DNA from: Zoroaster sp. YZ-2022 | Taxonomy: Eukaryota > Echinodermata > Asteroidea > Forcipulatida > Zoroasteridae | DNA: 64,000 nucleotides | Reading direction: 5' to 3' | NCBI GenBank assembly: GCA_029582265.1 | Contig: CM055823.1 | Location: 21,773,290 to 21,837,289, forward strand | In this document: piece by piece, positions 48,206-59,959 of the stretch | Layout of the letters: each line of letters starts with the position of its first letter | Numbering within the stretch: position 1 is the stretch's first letter | Translations under genes and position numbers: made by a program | The notes under the pieces: generated by a model | Told to the model about the DNA's origin: nothing | Databases searched by the model: none | What the model saw: only the letters and a program-made list of their open reading frames with translations

Positions 48206-49241
48206 TGTTTTTGTGCAGACTTAAAGTACATGAATGAAATGATGGGTATTGGTTCATGTTTAAGCAAGTACTGCTGTCTATGGTGTAAGTGCCCCTCAGA
48301 TAAGTTTTGGGATGTTGATGTAATGTAACCTACGCACAATGGAATGTAACCTACGCACAATGGAAGAAATCAGAGAATTGTCAGAGCGCCCGGGAACAAG
48401 GATTAAGAACTGTGCTTGTACACATGCACCAATGTTTTCTGTTGAATATGGCAATGTGATAATGGATATACTTAGGTAAAACTTGTAGCTTTGCATGGTG
48501 AGGATGATAAGTAAGAATAATTGCGGTGACACCATGTGGAATCTCGATTGAGTAGTAATTAGGTCTGAAAAGAACTGGAGGTACAACTCATGTTCCTCCA
48601 GTTCTTTTCAGAACTAATTACTACTCAATTGAGATTCCACATGGTGTCACCGCAATTATTCTTACTTAATAGATATACTTCACTTGTTTTTAAGAATTTC
48701 TGATCAGTTGGTGAGAAAATTGATTCAAGAATTAAGAACGAAAGATAACATCACCAAAAATTAAGTGAATGTTGATAAATCCAAATGCAAAAACATCATC
48801 AAATTTGAAACATTTATACAAGGCTTAGCTATTGACTGGCACTTTGGGACAAATAAAGGGAATGGAATGATGGAGTATCGTGTCTTCAGTGGACCCGAGC
48901 ACAAACAGATACAGAGTAACATCAAATTTCAGGAACTCATCCCGTGGCACAGTAAGCTTCAAGAGATTAAGACAATTTGGAAAGACTTTAAAGAGCTTAT
49001 GGATATGATGAAACAAAACTTGACAACAAATGAAATAGTCTTGTTTAAGAATAGGAAAATGGGTGAAGCTGTACACCACAACATATCTGGCAAAAGACAT
49101 AACATATCACATGCATGTTCCGCATGCCTTAAAGATACATGGCTGTCTCACACCATTTTTAACCTAGGAGTTCAAAGATTTATAAATAATACGACTGATA
49201 TTGGCAGCCAATGCAGATCTTTCAGAATGAGGGTGATATGA
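48206..49241 (+). pseudogene. Decayed multicopy (probably TE-related) ORF
   Basis: Three plus-strand pieces line up in order. DLKYMNEMMGIGSCLSKYCC, LWCKCPSDKFWD ends at a TAA near 48328. MEEIRELSERPGTRIKNCAC to VIMDILR runs to the foldback at about 48480. From 48765 comes a frame with FSGPEHKQIQSNIKFQELIP, KLQEIKTIWKDFKELMDMM. I recall this arrangement from abundant, uncharacterised invertebrate ORFs, but cannot name the family. The foldback insertion and stops make it a pseudogene. Confidence 0.4.
48480..48667. mobile_element. Foldback element (73-bp arms)
   Basis: 48509-48581 and 48595-48667 are near-perfect inverted copies (AAGTAAGAATAATTGCGGTG ... AGAACTGGAGG) with a 13-nt centre. The left arm plus its left flank is shared with 37746-37855. 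It interrupts the decayed ORF at 48206-49241. Confidence 0.8.
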
Positions 49242-49254
49242 CATGCTTTTTTAG

Positions 49255-49705
49255 AGAGTCACAATACGTGCAGCAGTGTTTTGAATCTTTTGAAGTCGTC
49301 GTAGTTGATCCTGTGGAAGTCCATATAAAGCAGTGAATTTGCCATATCAAGACGAGATGTTATGAAGGAATGAACAATTTGTTCTGTCGCATCATAATTA
49401 AGATATTTGCGTAACTTTCTAATGTTCTTAAGGTGAAATGCTGCGGTGCGAGTAACATTTGAAATATGAGGCTTAAGTGTCATGTTTGCATCAAAGATAA
49501 CTCCTAGGTTTCTTGCTTGAGAAGAAGATTGCACATGAGAGTCACCAATAGGCCTAACAATATTTGGAATAGAAATCTTAGATAGTTTTCGACCAAATAG
49601 CACAAATTCAGTTTTATCATCATTGAGTTTTGAGAAATTTTTCTTCGTCCAAATGCGAATATCATGAATACAGTTTTCAAGGCGATTAATTATAGAGGCA
49701 CTCTG
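49255..49705 (-). pseudogene. LINE fragment (CR1/L2/Jockey-like RT C-terminus)
   Basis: The minus strand reads RLENCIHDIRIWTKKNFSKL, NDDKTEFVLFG, then ARNLGVIFDANMTLKPHISN, TAAFHLKNIRKLRKYL and SFITSRLDMANSLLY. This is the conserved region downstream of the RT catalytic site in CR1/L2/Jockey-group LINEs. Catalytic YADD and endonuclease are absent, so it is a fragment. It is open over the region, extending upstream of the first Met at 49603. Confidence 0.85.
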
Positions 49706-50326
49706 TTGTTTTGATGGTTGGAAAGCTATCTAGTGTATTTTGATTCAAGACTCTCCTATTACCGTTTTGGATATTTTTGCCTCTAAAATATACCACAGTA
49801 ATATAATGCCCGCTTTCAAAAAAGGTTGAGAAATTCCAGAATATTTTTAGTGAAAAAAGTAAAACAAAAATCACTGGGCATGACGGAGGAAGGGGTGTCA
49901 GTAAAAGTTTGAGATTGAAAATCACATCAACCGATTGAAACCAGGGACAGACAATCGCTTGGACTGAATTTCAATCTGAATATTTAAAGATGGACTACAA
50001 CGGAATAATGATAAGTGCTGTGTTGCTGTTTTCGTTCGAGAAATGTGTAATGATTACTAACATATTATTATTATTCAATAAAACTTGTTCCTTCATGCAA
50101 AAAAAAATTCAATTTGATCGGCGTTCTACGACCCAGAAAAGCCCAGTTTCACCAAAAGCCCTCAACTCATGAATAATTCATACTTCGTGTGTGACGTAGC
50201 ACCCATGACGCTTGTTATCCCCACGCACAACAGTCGATCGTGTGTATATACTGTATGCATTTACCATACATGCAATGCGGAACAACAGCAGACAAGCCAC
50301 ATCTTCTAGACCGAAAAACAGCGAAA
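49706..50326. other. Upstream region of the P2X7-domain gene; no other gene seen
   Basis: No supported ORF. It precedes the ATG at 50327 and probably contains its promoter and 5' leader. Confidence 0.4.
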
Positions 50327-51948
50327 ATGTCCGATAGCAGCGAATATTGGGAAGATCACAGTATAGATGAGGAAGAGGAGTTTCATATAGGCACTTCTGA
50401 GGATAGTGATGTCAGCTCTAGCGATGAGGGGAGCTCCCCAGACGAGAGAGAAGGCGAAGACGATGACGAAGAAGTCAAAGTACGTGGCGCTGAACCATAC
50501 CGGTTCGAGCCACTTGCGGCGCCTGCAGTTGACCAGCCCGGTGACAGTGATCGTCAGGCCGAAGACGACGAACCAAATCCTGATGATAGACGGCTAAACA
50601 CAGACTGGTAATCCCACAAAATGATTCATGAATGAAATACTGAATGATGCTTCGTTTGATTAATTCGTTTCTGCTGTACAAAAATAGTTATAGGCTATAC
50701 TTGACAAAAACATGAACGAACATGATGAAGACCTAAGGTACATAATGTAGTAGTACATGTACATGTGTACAATTGTACATGTGTACAATACATGTACAGT
50801 GGAAATTTGGGGGTAATTACTATGTCTTGCGTTTTATGATTTGTTGGCAATATTAGCCAGTATTTATGAAGACATGATGGGAAAGTAATCACTGCTCAAA
50901 ATTCAAATAAAATCATGATCTTTTACCATCATGCTTTAAGCATAATTGACATTTAGTCTTTCCCTTCAAATCAAAGGTTGTAGCCCACTGCACAATAAAA
51001 ATGTTTGATCTGCCCATGGAAAAATGTATTCCTTCGTGATGTACCTGTCCTTGATCAGTTCATGGGGGATGTATTTCAAGATCAATTTTTAAGTAGTGCA
51101 ACCCCAATGACAAAGTTACTAAAATTATATTTTCCAAACTTTTTTTTTTTTGTAATAGGTGTTCGTGTTGACATTGTGTTCTTCAGCCTTTGCTCGCAAA
51201 CTGTATATGTTGCAAAGAAGTTGAGAAGACAGAGAACATGATGCGGCAGCTGGACATCAACGTGGATGATCCCAACCAGTGCCTTACCATCCATGATTGG
51301 TTTGATGCGATCTGCCTCCACCCAGGAGTGCTTGCAACAGCGTATCTTCAGTACAGAGCATACTATGGCAGAGATGCAGTTGAAGGAACGCTTGACCAGT
51401 AAGTGATTTGAGTGTTGACTGAATGTACAAAGCCAATGTACCATCAATTTCAATTTATATTTTAGAGCAATGTCAGTTTTGAATGATCTGCATATCAAGC
51501 AGATTACTTTTGATTGACCAGAATGAGCACCGGTGTTTACTTCAGAGTAACCGCACACAACTGAATATGACCTTGGTTGACCCACGTGCATCTATATCTT
51601 ATTGTACATGCATTACATGTATGTAATTGTTTACTTTTGAACATGATTGCCTTTTGGTATGGTTATAGTTTTATAGCATTTCAGTTTCACATGGTGTTAA
51701 CGTAAACAATATCGATACTCCACCATGCAAATCACAAATCTTATGTTTATAATTTTATCTGATTTTTTGTTTTGTTTTACAGAAAATATCGCCATGTTGC
51801 ATATCGGCAAGTGGTGAGATGGTGTTGGGGTTATCTTGGCCGTTTCAACCAGGTGCCACTGCCATCATGTGTAATGGACGCAATCCGCAGGACGTTCCCA
51901 AATCCTGATGGACAGTACAAAGGATTTTCGTATCCACCACTGGATTAG
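50327..51948 (+). pseudogene. P2X7-intracellular-domain-like gene, three exons, in-frame TGA
   Basis: Exon 1 (50327-50607) encodes an acidic Ser/Glu/Asp-rich N-terminus, then EPYRFEPLAAPA and RLNTDW, ending TG|GTAAT. Exon 2 (51159-51398) begins after ATAG and in phase gives C-x-C, a TGA stop (51169-51171), HC, NCICCKEVEK, then LTIHDWFDAICLHPGVLATA. It ends CCA|GTAAGT. Exon 3 (51783-51948) starts after TTTTACAG and encodes KYRHVAYRQVVRWCWGYLGR and FPNPDGQYKGFSYPPLD, then TAG. The Cys cluster and WCWGYLG block match the P2X7 cytoplasmic ballast domain that occurs as a stand-alone multicopy gene family in invertebrates. The TGA sits where a residue between paired Cys is expected, so it is a nonsense change, read error or mis-chosen acceptor. 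Confidence 0.75.
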
Positions 51949-52854
51949 GCCGATTTGCTTTGTTTTATTTTTTAAATTGGTAACATTCTTCGCTAGTTAT
52001 AATGATCTGGAGGGAGTTACACATTATTTTGTGCGTTCATAAACCATGATCAATGGCAGAATCAATTACGTGTGTATTTCATTTTGTGTCTTTTCGGGGG
52101 GGGGGGGGAAGAGAAGTTGATTAATTTAGTATTAATGTGAAATAAACTTGTTTTATGTTGCCAACAATACACTATGGTAAAAACATTACAAATTCGGTAT
52201 GGCAGAAAGATGCCAAGAACTGAAAATTTTACAAGACCTTAGTACTTTCGAATAAATGACAAGACAAAATATGTATGTATTTGCAACCAACAATTGAGTT
52301 TATTTTTTAGGTTAAAATATCAAAATTAAAAAAGTTGCCTCTTGATGACGAAAACAACTTAATCAAAATCCTGTAAATACTTGTTTGGAACTTGGCCATT
52401 GTTCTGTTAAACCGAACTGGAAATCCTTTGAAATTCGTTTCACACTTGCTGCTCTTTTCCCAGTTTAAAACTTACAATCAGCATAACTCTACTGCTGAGC
52501 AGGTTCAGATTTTCTTGGATTAAAGCTAATTCAATTAGGTTTTTTGGCTTTGCATCACAAAAGGGAGAAGTGTGACAAAGACTAATATTGTAAATCTCAT
52601 GTTGGTAAATATCATGTACTTCTGCCTATAAAACTTAAAACTTGTTCTGAGTGTACAGTGGCAATAAATTGTAAAATACAAGAATAGAATAACAATAAAT
52701 GTGTACAGGCCATGTCATTCTGTCTTCAATCAAATATTAATAAAAAAATATAAAAGACATGTATATAGCACCAAATCCATTTGAATAAAATGCTCCCAGG
52801 CCCTTTAAATATAATAAAATAACCTAAAGTAACAATAGCAAATATTATAAAAGA
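51949..52854. other. 3' flank of the P2X7-domain gene; no other gene seen
   Basis: AT-rich sequence with AATAAA words (for example near 52140), likely 3' UTR and intergenic. A G11 run lies at about 52098. Confidence 0.45.
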
Positions 52855-52919
52855 TTAAATACATGGGAGGCCAGATAAAGTGATAAAACAGGCAAATATC
52901 AGCAGGGGCGGATCCAGGA

Positions 52920-53073
52920 ATTTTGGCATGAAGGTGAAATCCTTTCGTGTATTATTCACGAACTTCACCCATTCCTTTGATATCGCAGGATCCCGCGGAA
53001 ATTGAAAAAAATAAGTCTCTGGATTCTTAATACTATTTCTAGTGCATCCACCAACAACACATGAAGTCGGCAT
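52920..53073 (-). CDS. First exon of a THAP-domain gene (partial)
   Basis: From ATG 53073 on the minus strand: MPTSCVVGGCTRNSIKNPET, then FFQFPRDPAISKEWVKFVNN. This is the N-terminal half of the C2CH THAP zinc finger (MPxxC, C, FxxFP, W). The second Cys-His pair is not encoded here and should lie on a following exon. Sequence beyond ~52920 (AAATTCCTGGATCCGCCCCTG) looks like a common dispersed repeat. THAP genes encode DNA-binding regulators or domesticated P-element-type transposases. The position of the splice donor is unclear. Confidence 0.75.
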
Positions 53074-53454
53074 TATATAACTGTTACACAACAACGTCGA
53101 AAAAAAGCTTCATAAAAACTTCATGCCTCTGCTGACGCATGAAAACGCATGTACAATATACATGGAAGTAACATGGCGTCTTCTGTTTACTCTCGGGTGC
53201 TCATGGGTATACGTCATCCCTTTTCGGTGGTTTACAAGTCCGCTGGTACTATATCGTGGATTTCATAGTGGATTTCCAATGGGTCTTTGTCGGGAACCAG
53301 TGCAGGGCGGGAAATTTCAAAAATCGAAGAAGCGGGGTCTAATTTTTTCGGTCAAATTGCAACAAAATTATAAAGAGAAAACATGACCACAACAATAAAT
53401 TGTTACCTGAACACAACATAAACAAGGTTCGATAGTCAATTTAATGTGAGAGTT
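53074..53454. other. Upstream region of the THAP exon
   Basis: No supported ORF on the plus strand. Probably promoter or 5' flank of the minus-strand THAP gene up to the BEL/Pao insertion at 53460. Confidence 0.4.
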
Positions 53455-53459
53455 CTCGT
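53455..53459. other. BEL/Pao target-site duplication (left), CTCGT
   Basis: CTCGT precedes the left LTR and recurs directly after the right LTR at 62195-62199; 5 bp is standard for BEL/Pao elements. Confidence 0.9.
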
Positions 53460-54326
53460 TGTAGCGGACGCCCTGTGCGCGCGAGCTCAAATTGCCCCCT
53501 CTTGGGGCCCGTTCAGGTTGCATTTGTTCTAAGATTACGCAGCTGCCATATTCAGAGCGTCCGATTTCGCATTCCATAGTTGACCCTTGACATTCACTTG
53601 TATTTCATGTGTTTTGATGGAGGCTGCCATCTTTGTTTTGGTCACATGATCGTTAACGTTTATAACTTAAGAAATAAGTTAGTAGTATGGCCCAACAATG
53701 ATCATTTCAGTATTTCTATGATTGATTATTTAAAGTATAATTATCTCACTTTGCAGACGTATTTAGATTGTCTCCTAGTGATTTCTCAAGGTTTTTCTAG
53801 GTTACCCATAATGCCTTGCGCCTGCGTTTTTCTCACACCATGTTTTTGGCCTCATCAACGTTAACCATGTCGTCTAGTTTTCCAAAACACCCTAAGTATC
53901 AAGATAAATACTAACGTTAAGTGTACCCCTACTGCAGGCCCACAAGGTAACATTTATAAAGTTGATACTTTATTAAACAGTGTTATTGTTGCTTCATATA
54001 TAGTTTTAGAGGCGTTTTAAGTCAAGCCTTCTCTAGTTAAATAATGAAGTCAGTTTACAAGTACATGTAACGTTATTAATTGGTACTGGAATAATTTATG
54101 CTTCACACATCAACGTTGGGTTAAGTTCACTTACTGCGTACTTTATTGTCAAATACTCAGTTCAGAATGTTCATGTATTTACAAGTCTTTATTCACTGTA
54201 CATTCTTGCCAGATCTCACGGCTATGATATGACAACTATTAAAGACAAGTATCAAGCTCATTCCATGCCGAGAGAATGTGTCCGCCTAAACTTCTTTCAA
54301 GTGATGAGTAGCTGTGTACACTTACA
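53460..54326 (+). repeat. BEL/Pao left LTR
   Basis: Aligns along its length with 61332-62194. Differences include TGTGTTTTG against TGTGTGTTTTG and CCAAAACACC against CCAAAAACACC. Contains TATA-like and promoter words but no ORF. Confidence 0.92.
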
Positions 54327-55174
54327 GTGAGATCTTAACTTGCGTGGCGGATGGACATGATCGAATGATATAGAAGTGACACCCGCATCCATTCAAGATT
54401 TACTAATCAGCCACAACGTCATGATGTCTGAAGAAGCAAACCCCTACCACAACTTGCGACCCCTTCCTGCATGCTATGGACAGAACCTGTGAGTGTGACC
54501 CTTCACCTGAGGCTTGAGTGACAACGGAGCATTGTTCGAGTTGGTGAACTGATGCTTGCCCAAGGATGACAGTTCCAAGAGGAGTGCGGATGGCTGCTCG
54601 ACTTTGAGAGAGCGACTCGAATTGTCTGACTGAGAACACAGCGCAACAGAGACTATATACAGAGACCTTGTGATCTGACGCAGGAAACTAAATACAACTG
54701 TCAGATCTTCTTTGATACAGAACAGTATTTTGAAGCAGAGTTTTGGTGTGTGTGTAAGCAAATAAAGGTGACCATTGTTTAGAGTTTTGCCACACGTTTA
54801 CACAAATCAAACTAAGATAAAGGTTTAGGCAACTCAAAGTAGGTCAACTTGGAAAGAGTCTTCACGGCAATTATTTCTGTGCATTTTATACTGCCATACA
54901 TTTTTATCTCTGATATAGTTCTCGATTCATAAGGTCAAGAAATTGCTAAATTTATTTGCATATTGTCAAAGTGCAATTCTGGTCGATTTCGTTCTCTGTC
55001 GGAGGTTAGGCCCTCGCATTCAGAGTAAAGGTGCTATAATTTTATAAACTTACTACGCATATATATATGTAAGTTACGTGGTTAAGAGTTTATTTTTGGT
55101 TAAGGTTCTGTATTGCATTTAACTATTACCTGTCATTTTATTATTTTTCGTATAACTTTCTTTGTGCCCCAATA
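54327..55174 (+). other. BEL/Pao 5' untranslated region
   Basis: Leader between LTR and gag. The primer-binding site should start within a few bases of 54327; GTGAGATCTTAACTTGCGTG follows the LTR, and no confident tRNA match was made by eye. Confidence 0.5.
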
Positions 55175-55183
55175 TTGAAAAAA

Positions 55184-56329
55184 ATGGCAAGTGGTGAAGT
55201 GAACCAGCAGATTACTATGTTTGAAGAAGAGATAGAAAGACATACCACTGCCTTAGAGTCAGAGGATGACCCAATTGAAAGGGCGAGAATTTTAGAAGCC
55301 ATTAAGGTAAAGCAGGAACAGATACTAGAAATTACCAAGTCCATAGAAAATGCATCCCAAGACGTTCGCAGGAGCACTAGAATTCACAAATTGACGGATA
55401 GAATGGCAGAGTTCCAAGAGTCAGAGAGACAAAGGAAGGATAAGCACTTAAAGAAAATCTTCGCTCAGAAGTACGAGTCATGGAAAGAGTTATGCAAATC
55501 CTCTCGTCAGAAGTTGAAGGGCTACTGCACCGACTACACGTTATCTACGATCTCATTGGCCTTGACCGACATTCAAGAAAAATTAATTGAAGCCTATGAG
55601 AACATTAGACAGGCCGGCCTCCGGATCAGGAGATACGACGTCAGATCGACACTTGCTCGTCCATCAACTCACAATTATTGCAGATTGTTGCCTCTAAACA
55701 GCGTGATTCTGACACGGCAAACTGTAACACCAAACTAAAGGAAGTGTTGCAGCAAGATGACAATGAATCCATATTTAGCACCGTGGCATCAAGGCGCAGT
55801 CCCTCATACATTTCCAGCTCTTCTTCAAGACGTGCCAAGGCTGCTGCGGATCTAGCTGTGCAAGAAGTGCAGTTTAAGATGCTAAAGGCTAAGGAAGCTA
55901 AACAAGCCGAGTTGGATGAATTGCAGCGTCAGCAAGATCAGAAAAGGAGAGAGCTTGAACATCTCGAAAATGAGAATAAGTTGGAGACTGCGCGTGCCAT
56001 CTTCAACATTTATGATCAAGAATGCAAGAAAGATCTTTGAAGATGGCCCCACAAACCTTGTGGGAGAATTCAATCACAGTGTAGAGGACTCTAAAGTCAC
56101 TGTACAGCAGTCGTCGCCTGAGCCAATAGAAGTTTCCTCTCTTGCAAGAGCTCTTCAACAAAGTATAGGCCTTAGCAGACTGCCAGCCCCTGAACCATCA
56201 GTTTTACCGGAGATCCCATCACCTACATTGAGTGGAAAACGAGCTTCAAGGTCCTCATTGAAACCAAAGCCATTTCAGCAGCTGAAAGGATGTACTATCT
56301 TAAGAGGTATCTGGGAGGCGCAGCATTGA
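55184..56329 (+). pseudogene. BEL/Pao gag region
   Basis: Starts MASGEVNQQITMFEEEIERH; highly charged helical segments (DRMAEFQESERQRKDKHLKK, then a second frame with AKEAKQAELDELQRQQDQKR) form coiled coils typical of BEL gag N-termini. At least two frame changes occur (near 55700 and 56030). Confidence 0.7.
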
Positions 56330-56839
56330 AAGCAGTGGAAGGGTTCTTCTACAATAATTCGAAGAATCTTACACAGGAGCTTGGGTTCTCCTTGAAGAGC
56401 GGTACGGTCATTCATTTAAGGTGCAGATGGCCTTTTAGGGATAAACTGTCCAAGTGGCAGAAGATTGGCCCGAAGGATGCTACGGCTCTTCAGCAGTTCG
56501 CTGACTTTCTCCAAGGCCTGCCTAGATGCTCTCCCACGTTCCTGGCCTGAAGATGCTTGATGACTGCCAGGAGAATCAACGTCTACTGTCCAAATTGCCA
56601 GACTGGGCTACTTCACGTTGGAATAGACAAGTCACAAGGGCATTAGATGAAAGGGCATCTACCCGGGGTTTAAGGCGTTTGTGGAGTATGTGACTGGAGA
56701 GGCCCGCATAGCGTGCAATCCGATTTCATCTTTGCAGGCACTCAAGGCAGAGGATCCATCTGAAGCAATTAAGGAAAAGAGAGATTCTGAAAGTAGGAGA
56801 ATTCACAGAAACAAGGGCACTACTCTCATCACTGAGTTG

Positions 56840-57500
56840 AAGGAGGTTGACAAGAACAAGCACTCGTACAAAGAAAAGCAAGCATCTGATTCAACCGTAT
56901 ACAAGCCCAAACCCTGCCTTTTCTGTCAGAAGATCAGCCATCAAATATGGGCATGCCCTGCATTTGGGAGTAAGACATCTGGTGGAGAAAAGATTTCATC
57001 CGTGAGAATGAGCTTTGTTACGGGTGCCTAAAGAAGGGTCATCAGTCGAAGGATTGCCAGAGAAGGTCAACCTGCGACAAGTGTAAAAGACGGCACCCTA
57101 CAATCATCCATGAAGAATTCCCAGTAAGTAATTCCTCCACCGTGACCAAAGATCTCCTTCGAAGAAAGAAAGGATTGAAGTATCAGCGGCAGTTTCATGT
57201 GGCGTTCAACTCGAAGATGGAACAGCACCTCAATGATGGTCCCGGTATGGGTGTCGTCAACCGAGTCTCCTTCAAACGAAATTCTCACGTACGCGATGTT
57301 AGACACCCAAAGTGACTCCACATTCATCTTGGATGATGTAGCTAGCGCCATATCTGTCCACTCTGAGCCGGTACGTCTGAGGCTTTCTACAATGACCTCA
57401 TCGTCGTCCATACTTGAGTGCCAAGCCGTCTCCAATCTATCAGTTAGAGGTATGTTCTCGCCTGATCATACAGTTTCCGAGGTCATACACTAGAGAATTC
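56840..57500 (+). pseudogene. BEL/Pao zinc knuckles and aspartic protease
   Basis: CLFCQKISHQIWACPAF and, after a frame change, LCYGCLKKGHQSKDCQ and CDKCKRRHPTIIHEE are the Cys/His knuckles. The protease core TYAMLDTQSDSTFILDDVAS carries the DTQSD form of the active site that is distinctive for BEL/Pao elements. Confidence 0.8.
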
Positions 57501-58088
57501 ATTCCAGGTGACAAGTCGCGCATTCCAACAAGGAAAACAGCAGAAAAGTGGCCTCATCTTCGGGAAATTGCACACCAAATGCCACCTCTTCAAGGCTGCG
57601 ATGTGGGTTTACTGATAGGCTACAACTGCCCTCAAGCGCTGGCCCCGTGAGACAATCACCGGAAGGAATGACGAGCCATACGCCATTAGAACTGATTTGG
57701 GCTGGACGGTCATTGGATACGAGGAAGTAAAGGCTCACAACTACGCCACTAGTGTCTGCCACCGAGTCTCTGTTAGAAGCTCCATATGTGTCTCCAATGA
57801 GTGTTTTGAGTGTTCTTGAGGCCGATTTTCAGAGAAAAGTCACGGAGAGAAAGTCGTGTCCCAGGAAGACCTCAAGTTTCTGAACTGCATGGAGACTGGC
57901 ATTCCTCAAACTGAGAATGGCCACTACAGCATGCCTCTTCCGTTCAAAGACGGCAGACCGAACCTCCCTTTCAACAAAGAGAACAGCGTTGGTTCGCCTC
58001 AACCATCTCAAGAAGAAATTTGTCCAAAACCCCAAGTACTTCTCTGACTATAAAGTTCATGAGTGATGTTATAGAAGGGTGAAGTTGA

Positions 58089-59160
58089 GAAGGTTGAGAG
58101 GAAGCGGGAAGAAGGAAGGTTGGTACATCCCGCATCATGGCGTGTATCATCCCCAGAAACCTGACAAGATAAGAGTCGTGTTCGACTGTTCAGCACGTCA
58201 TGCTGGGATTTCACTGAATAGCCATCTCCTGCCGGACCCGATTTGATAAATGGATTGATCAGGGTCCTGTGTAGATTCAGAAAGCATCAAGTAGCCATCA
58301 TGTGACGTGGAGCGAATGTTCCACCAGTTTCTTGTGAACGAAATTGATAGGGACTATCTACGGTTCCTATGGTGGGAGAACGGCAATATAAGTACCGAGC
58401 CGCAAGAATACCGCATGAAGGTTCATCTCTTCGGTGCCACCTCGTCACCCGGCTGCGCAACTTCGGGTTAAAGTATAGCATCCCAAAGTGAGGGCCGAGT
58501 TCCCTTGGCAGCAAGTTTCATAAAGGGAAACTCTACGTCGATGATGGTCTGATCAGCACCGATTCCGTAGACGAGGCGAAAGAAATTGTGAAGACGTTCA
58601 AACTGTATGTGCCAAGGGGGCCTCAGCCTTCATAAGTTCGTATCGAACAGCAGAGAAGTTGTAAAACAGTCCCTGTCGACAAGCGCGCTGCAGGAGTGCA
58701 GAATGTTGACCTCAGTCGTGATGATCTCCCTGTAGAAGGCTTTAGGAATCCAGTGGTGCGTTGAAAGATACCTTCAACTTCCAAATTCAGGTCAAGGATC
58801 AGCCCTCAACACGTAGGGGAATCCTATCGATTGTAGCCTCCATCTATGATCCTTTGGGTTTCCTTGCTCCATTCGTACTTATCGGCAAAAGGAATCCTTC
58901 AGGAGATGTGCCGTAACGGAGTCTCCTGGGATGACCCTCTTCAGATAGCTTAGAACCTCGGTGGGAGATTTTGGAAGGCTGACTTTGGTAATCTCAAGGA
59001 GATCCGAATACCTAGGTGCTAAACCACATGACTTCAAACAAGTTCTGAGAATAGAGCTCCATCATTTTCGGATGCCAGCACTAAAGGTTACGGTCAGTGC
59101 TCTTACCTACGTTCATAGGTGAAAGGCAGGTGCATGTCTGTTTGGTGAGTGCCAAGGCGA
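58089..59160 (+). pseudogene. BEL/Pao reverse transcriptase
   Basis: [20 protein letters not shown] then [17 protein letters not shown] start the RT, followed by a broken HQFLVNEIDRDYLRFLWWEN and FGATSSPGCA. The next block LYVDDGL lies at ~58529-58549 in yet another frame, so the catalytic box is preserved in DNA but not in a continuous frame. Confidence 0.8.
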
Positions 59161-59161
59161 G

Positions 59162-59455
59162 TTGCGCCCACAAGGTTGCCACCATCCCCGCCTTGAACTG
59201 ATGGCTGCGTGGTGTCCACTAATGAGTGCTAAGCTACGAGGAAGACTGGAGTTAACAATCGACGAAGAACATTTCTGGACAGACTCCCAGGTTGTTCTTG
59301 GATATATAGGTAACGAGTCAAGGCGGTTTCACATCTTTGTTGCTAATGGGATCCAGAAGATTAGACAGATTTCGGAACCCAGCCAGTGGCATTATGTGCC
59401 TAGACGTGAATCCTGCCGATCATGCGTCAAGAGGACTGTTTGCCGTGCGAAATGA
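59162..59455 (+). pseudogene. BEL/Pao RNase H-like region
   Basis: RLELMAAWCPLMSAKLRGRL, FWTDSQVVLGYIGNESRRFH and FVANGIQKIRQ are the BEL-type RNase H and connection. The frame then changes near 59405. Confidence 0.8.
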
Positions 59456-59959
59456 TTGCCTCAAACTGGTTCAATGGCCCCAAATTTTTGTGGGACGTAG
59501 AGTGGAAGGCAACAAAGGAACCCACCCGCGAACTCAATTCTGGAGATCCAGAGGTGAAGAACGTCACCACTCTTGCGTCTTCTACTACACTGGAGCCATT
59601 TGCCTTGGATGATCGCTTGTCTAGATTCTCAAATTGGTCAAGTGGATTGGGAGCCTTGGCACGTATTCGGCGATTACCACAGAAGAAGGATGACCACATT
59701 CTCTCCACCGCTAGAGACAGAAACAGAGGAGTTCATCATCAAAATGGCCAAGCACAAGCCTTTCCAGAGGAAATTGGATGTTAAGGGACTCGGGCAGAGT
59801 GAAAGGAAGTAGCAGTATCTCGACCTGGATCCATTCATTGATGATGAGGTATTCTCAGAGTTGGAGGACGCCTGAGGAAGGCGAACGTGCAGACCATGTG
59901 AAACATCCAGCCATCCTACCTAGAGATAGCAATTCCACAAGATTGCTCATTTCCACTTT

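Noticed and set aside
53123..53386. 87-codon frame with hydrophobic N-terminus upstream of the THAP exon
   Set aside because: No conserved motif; it lies in the expected promoter region of the opposite-strand gene.
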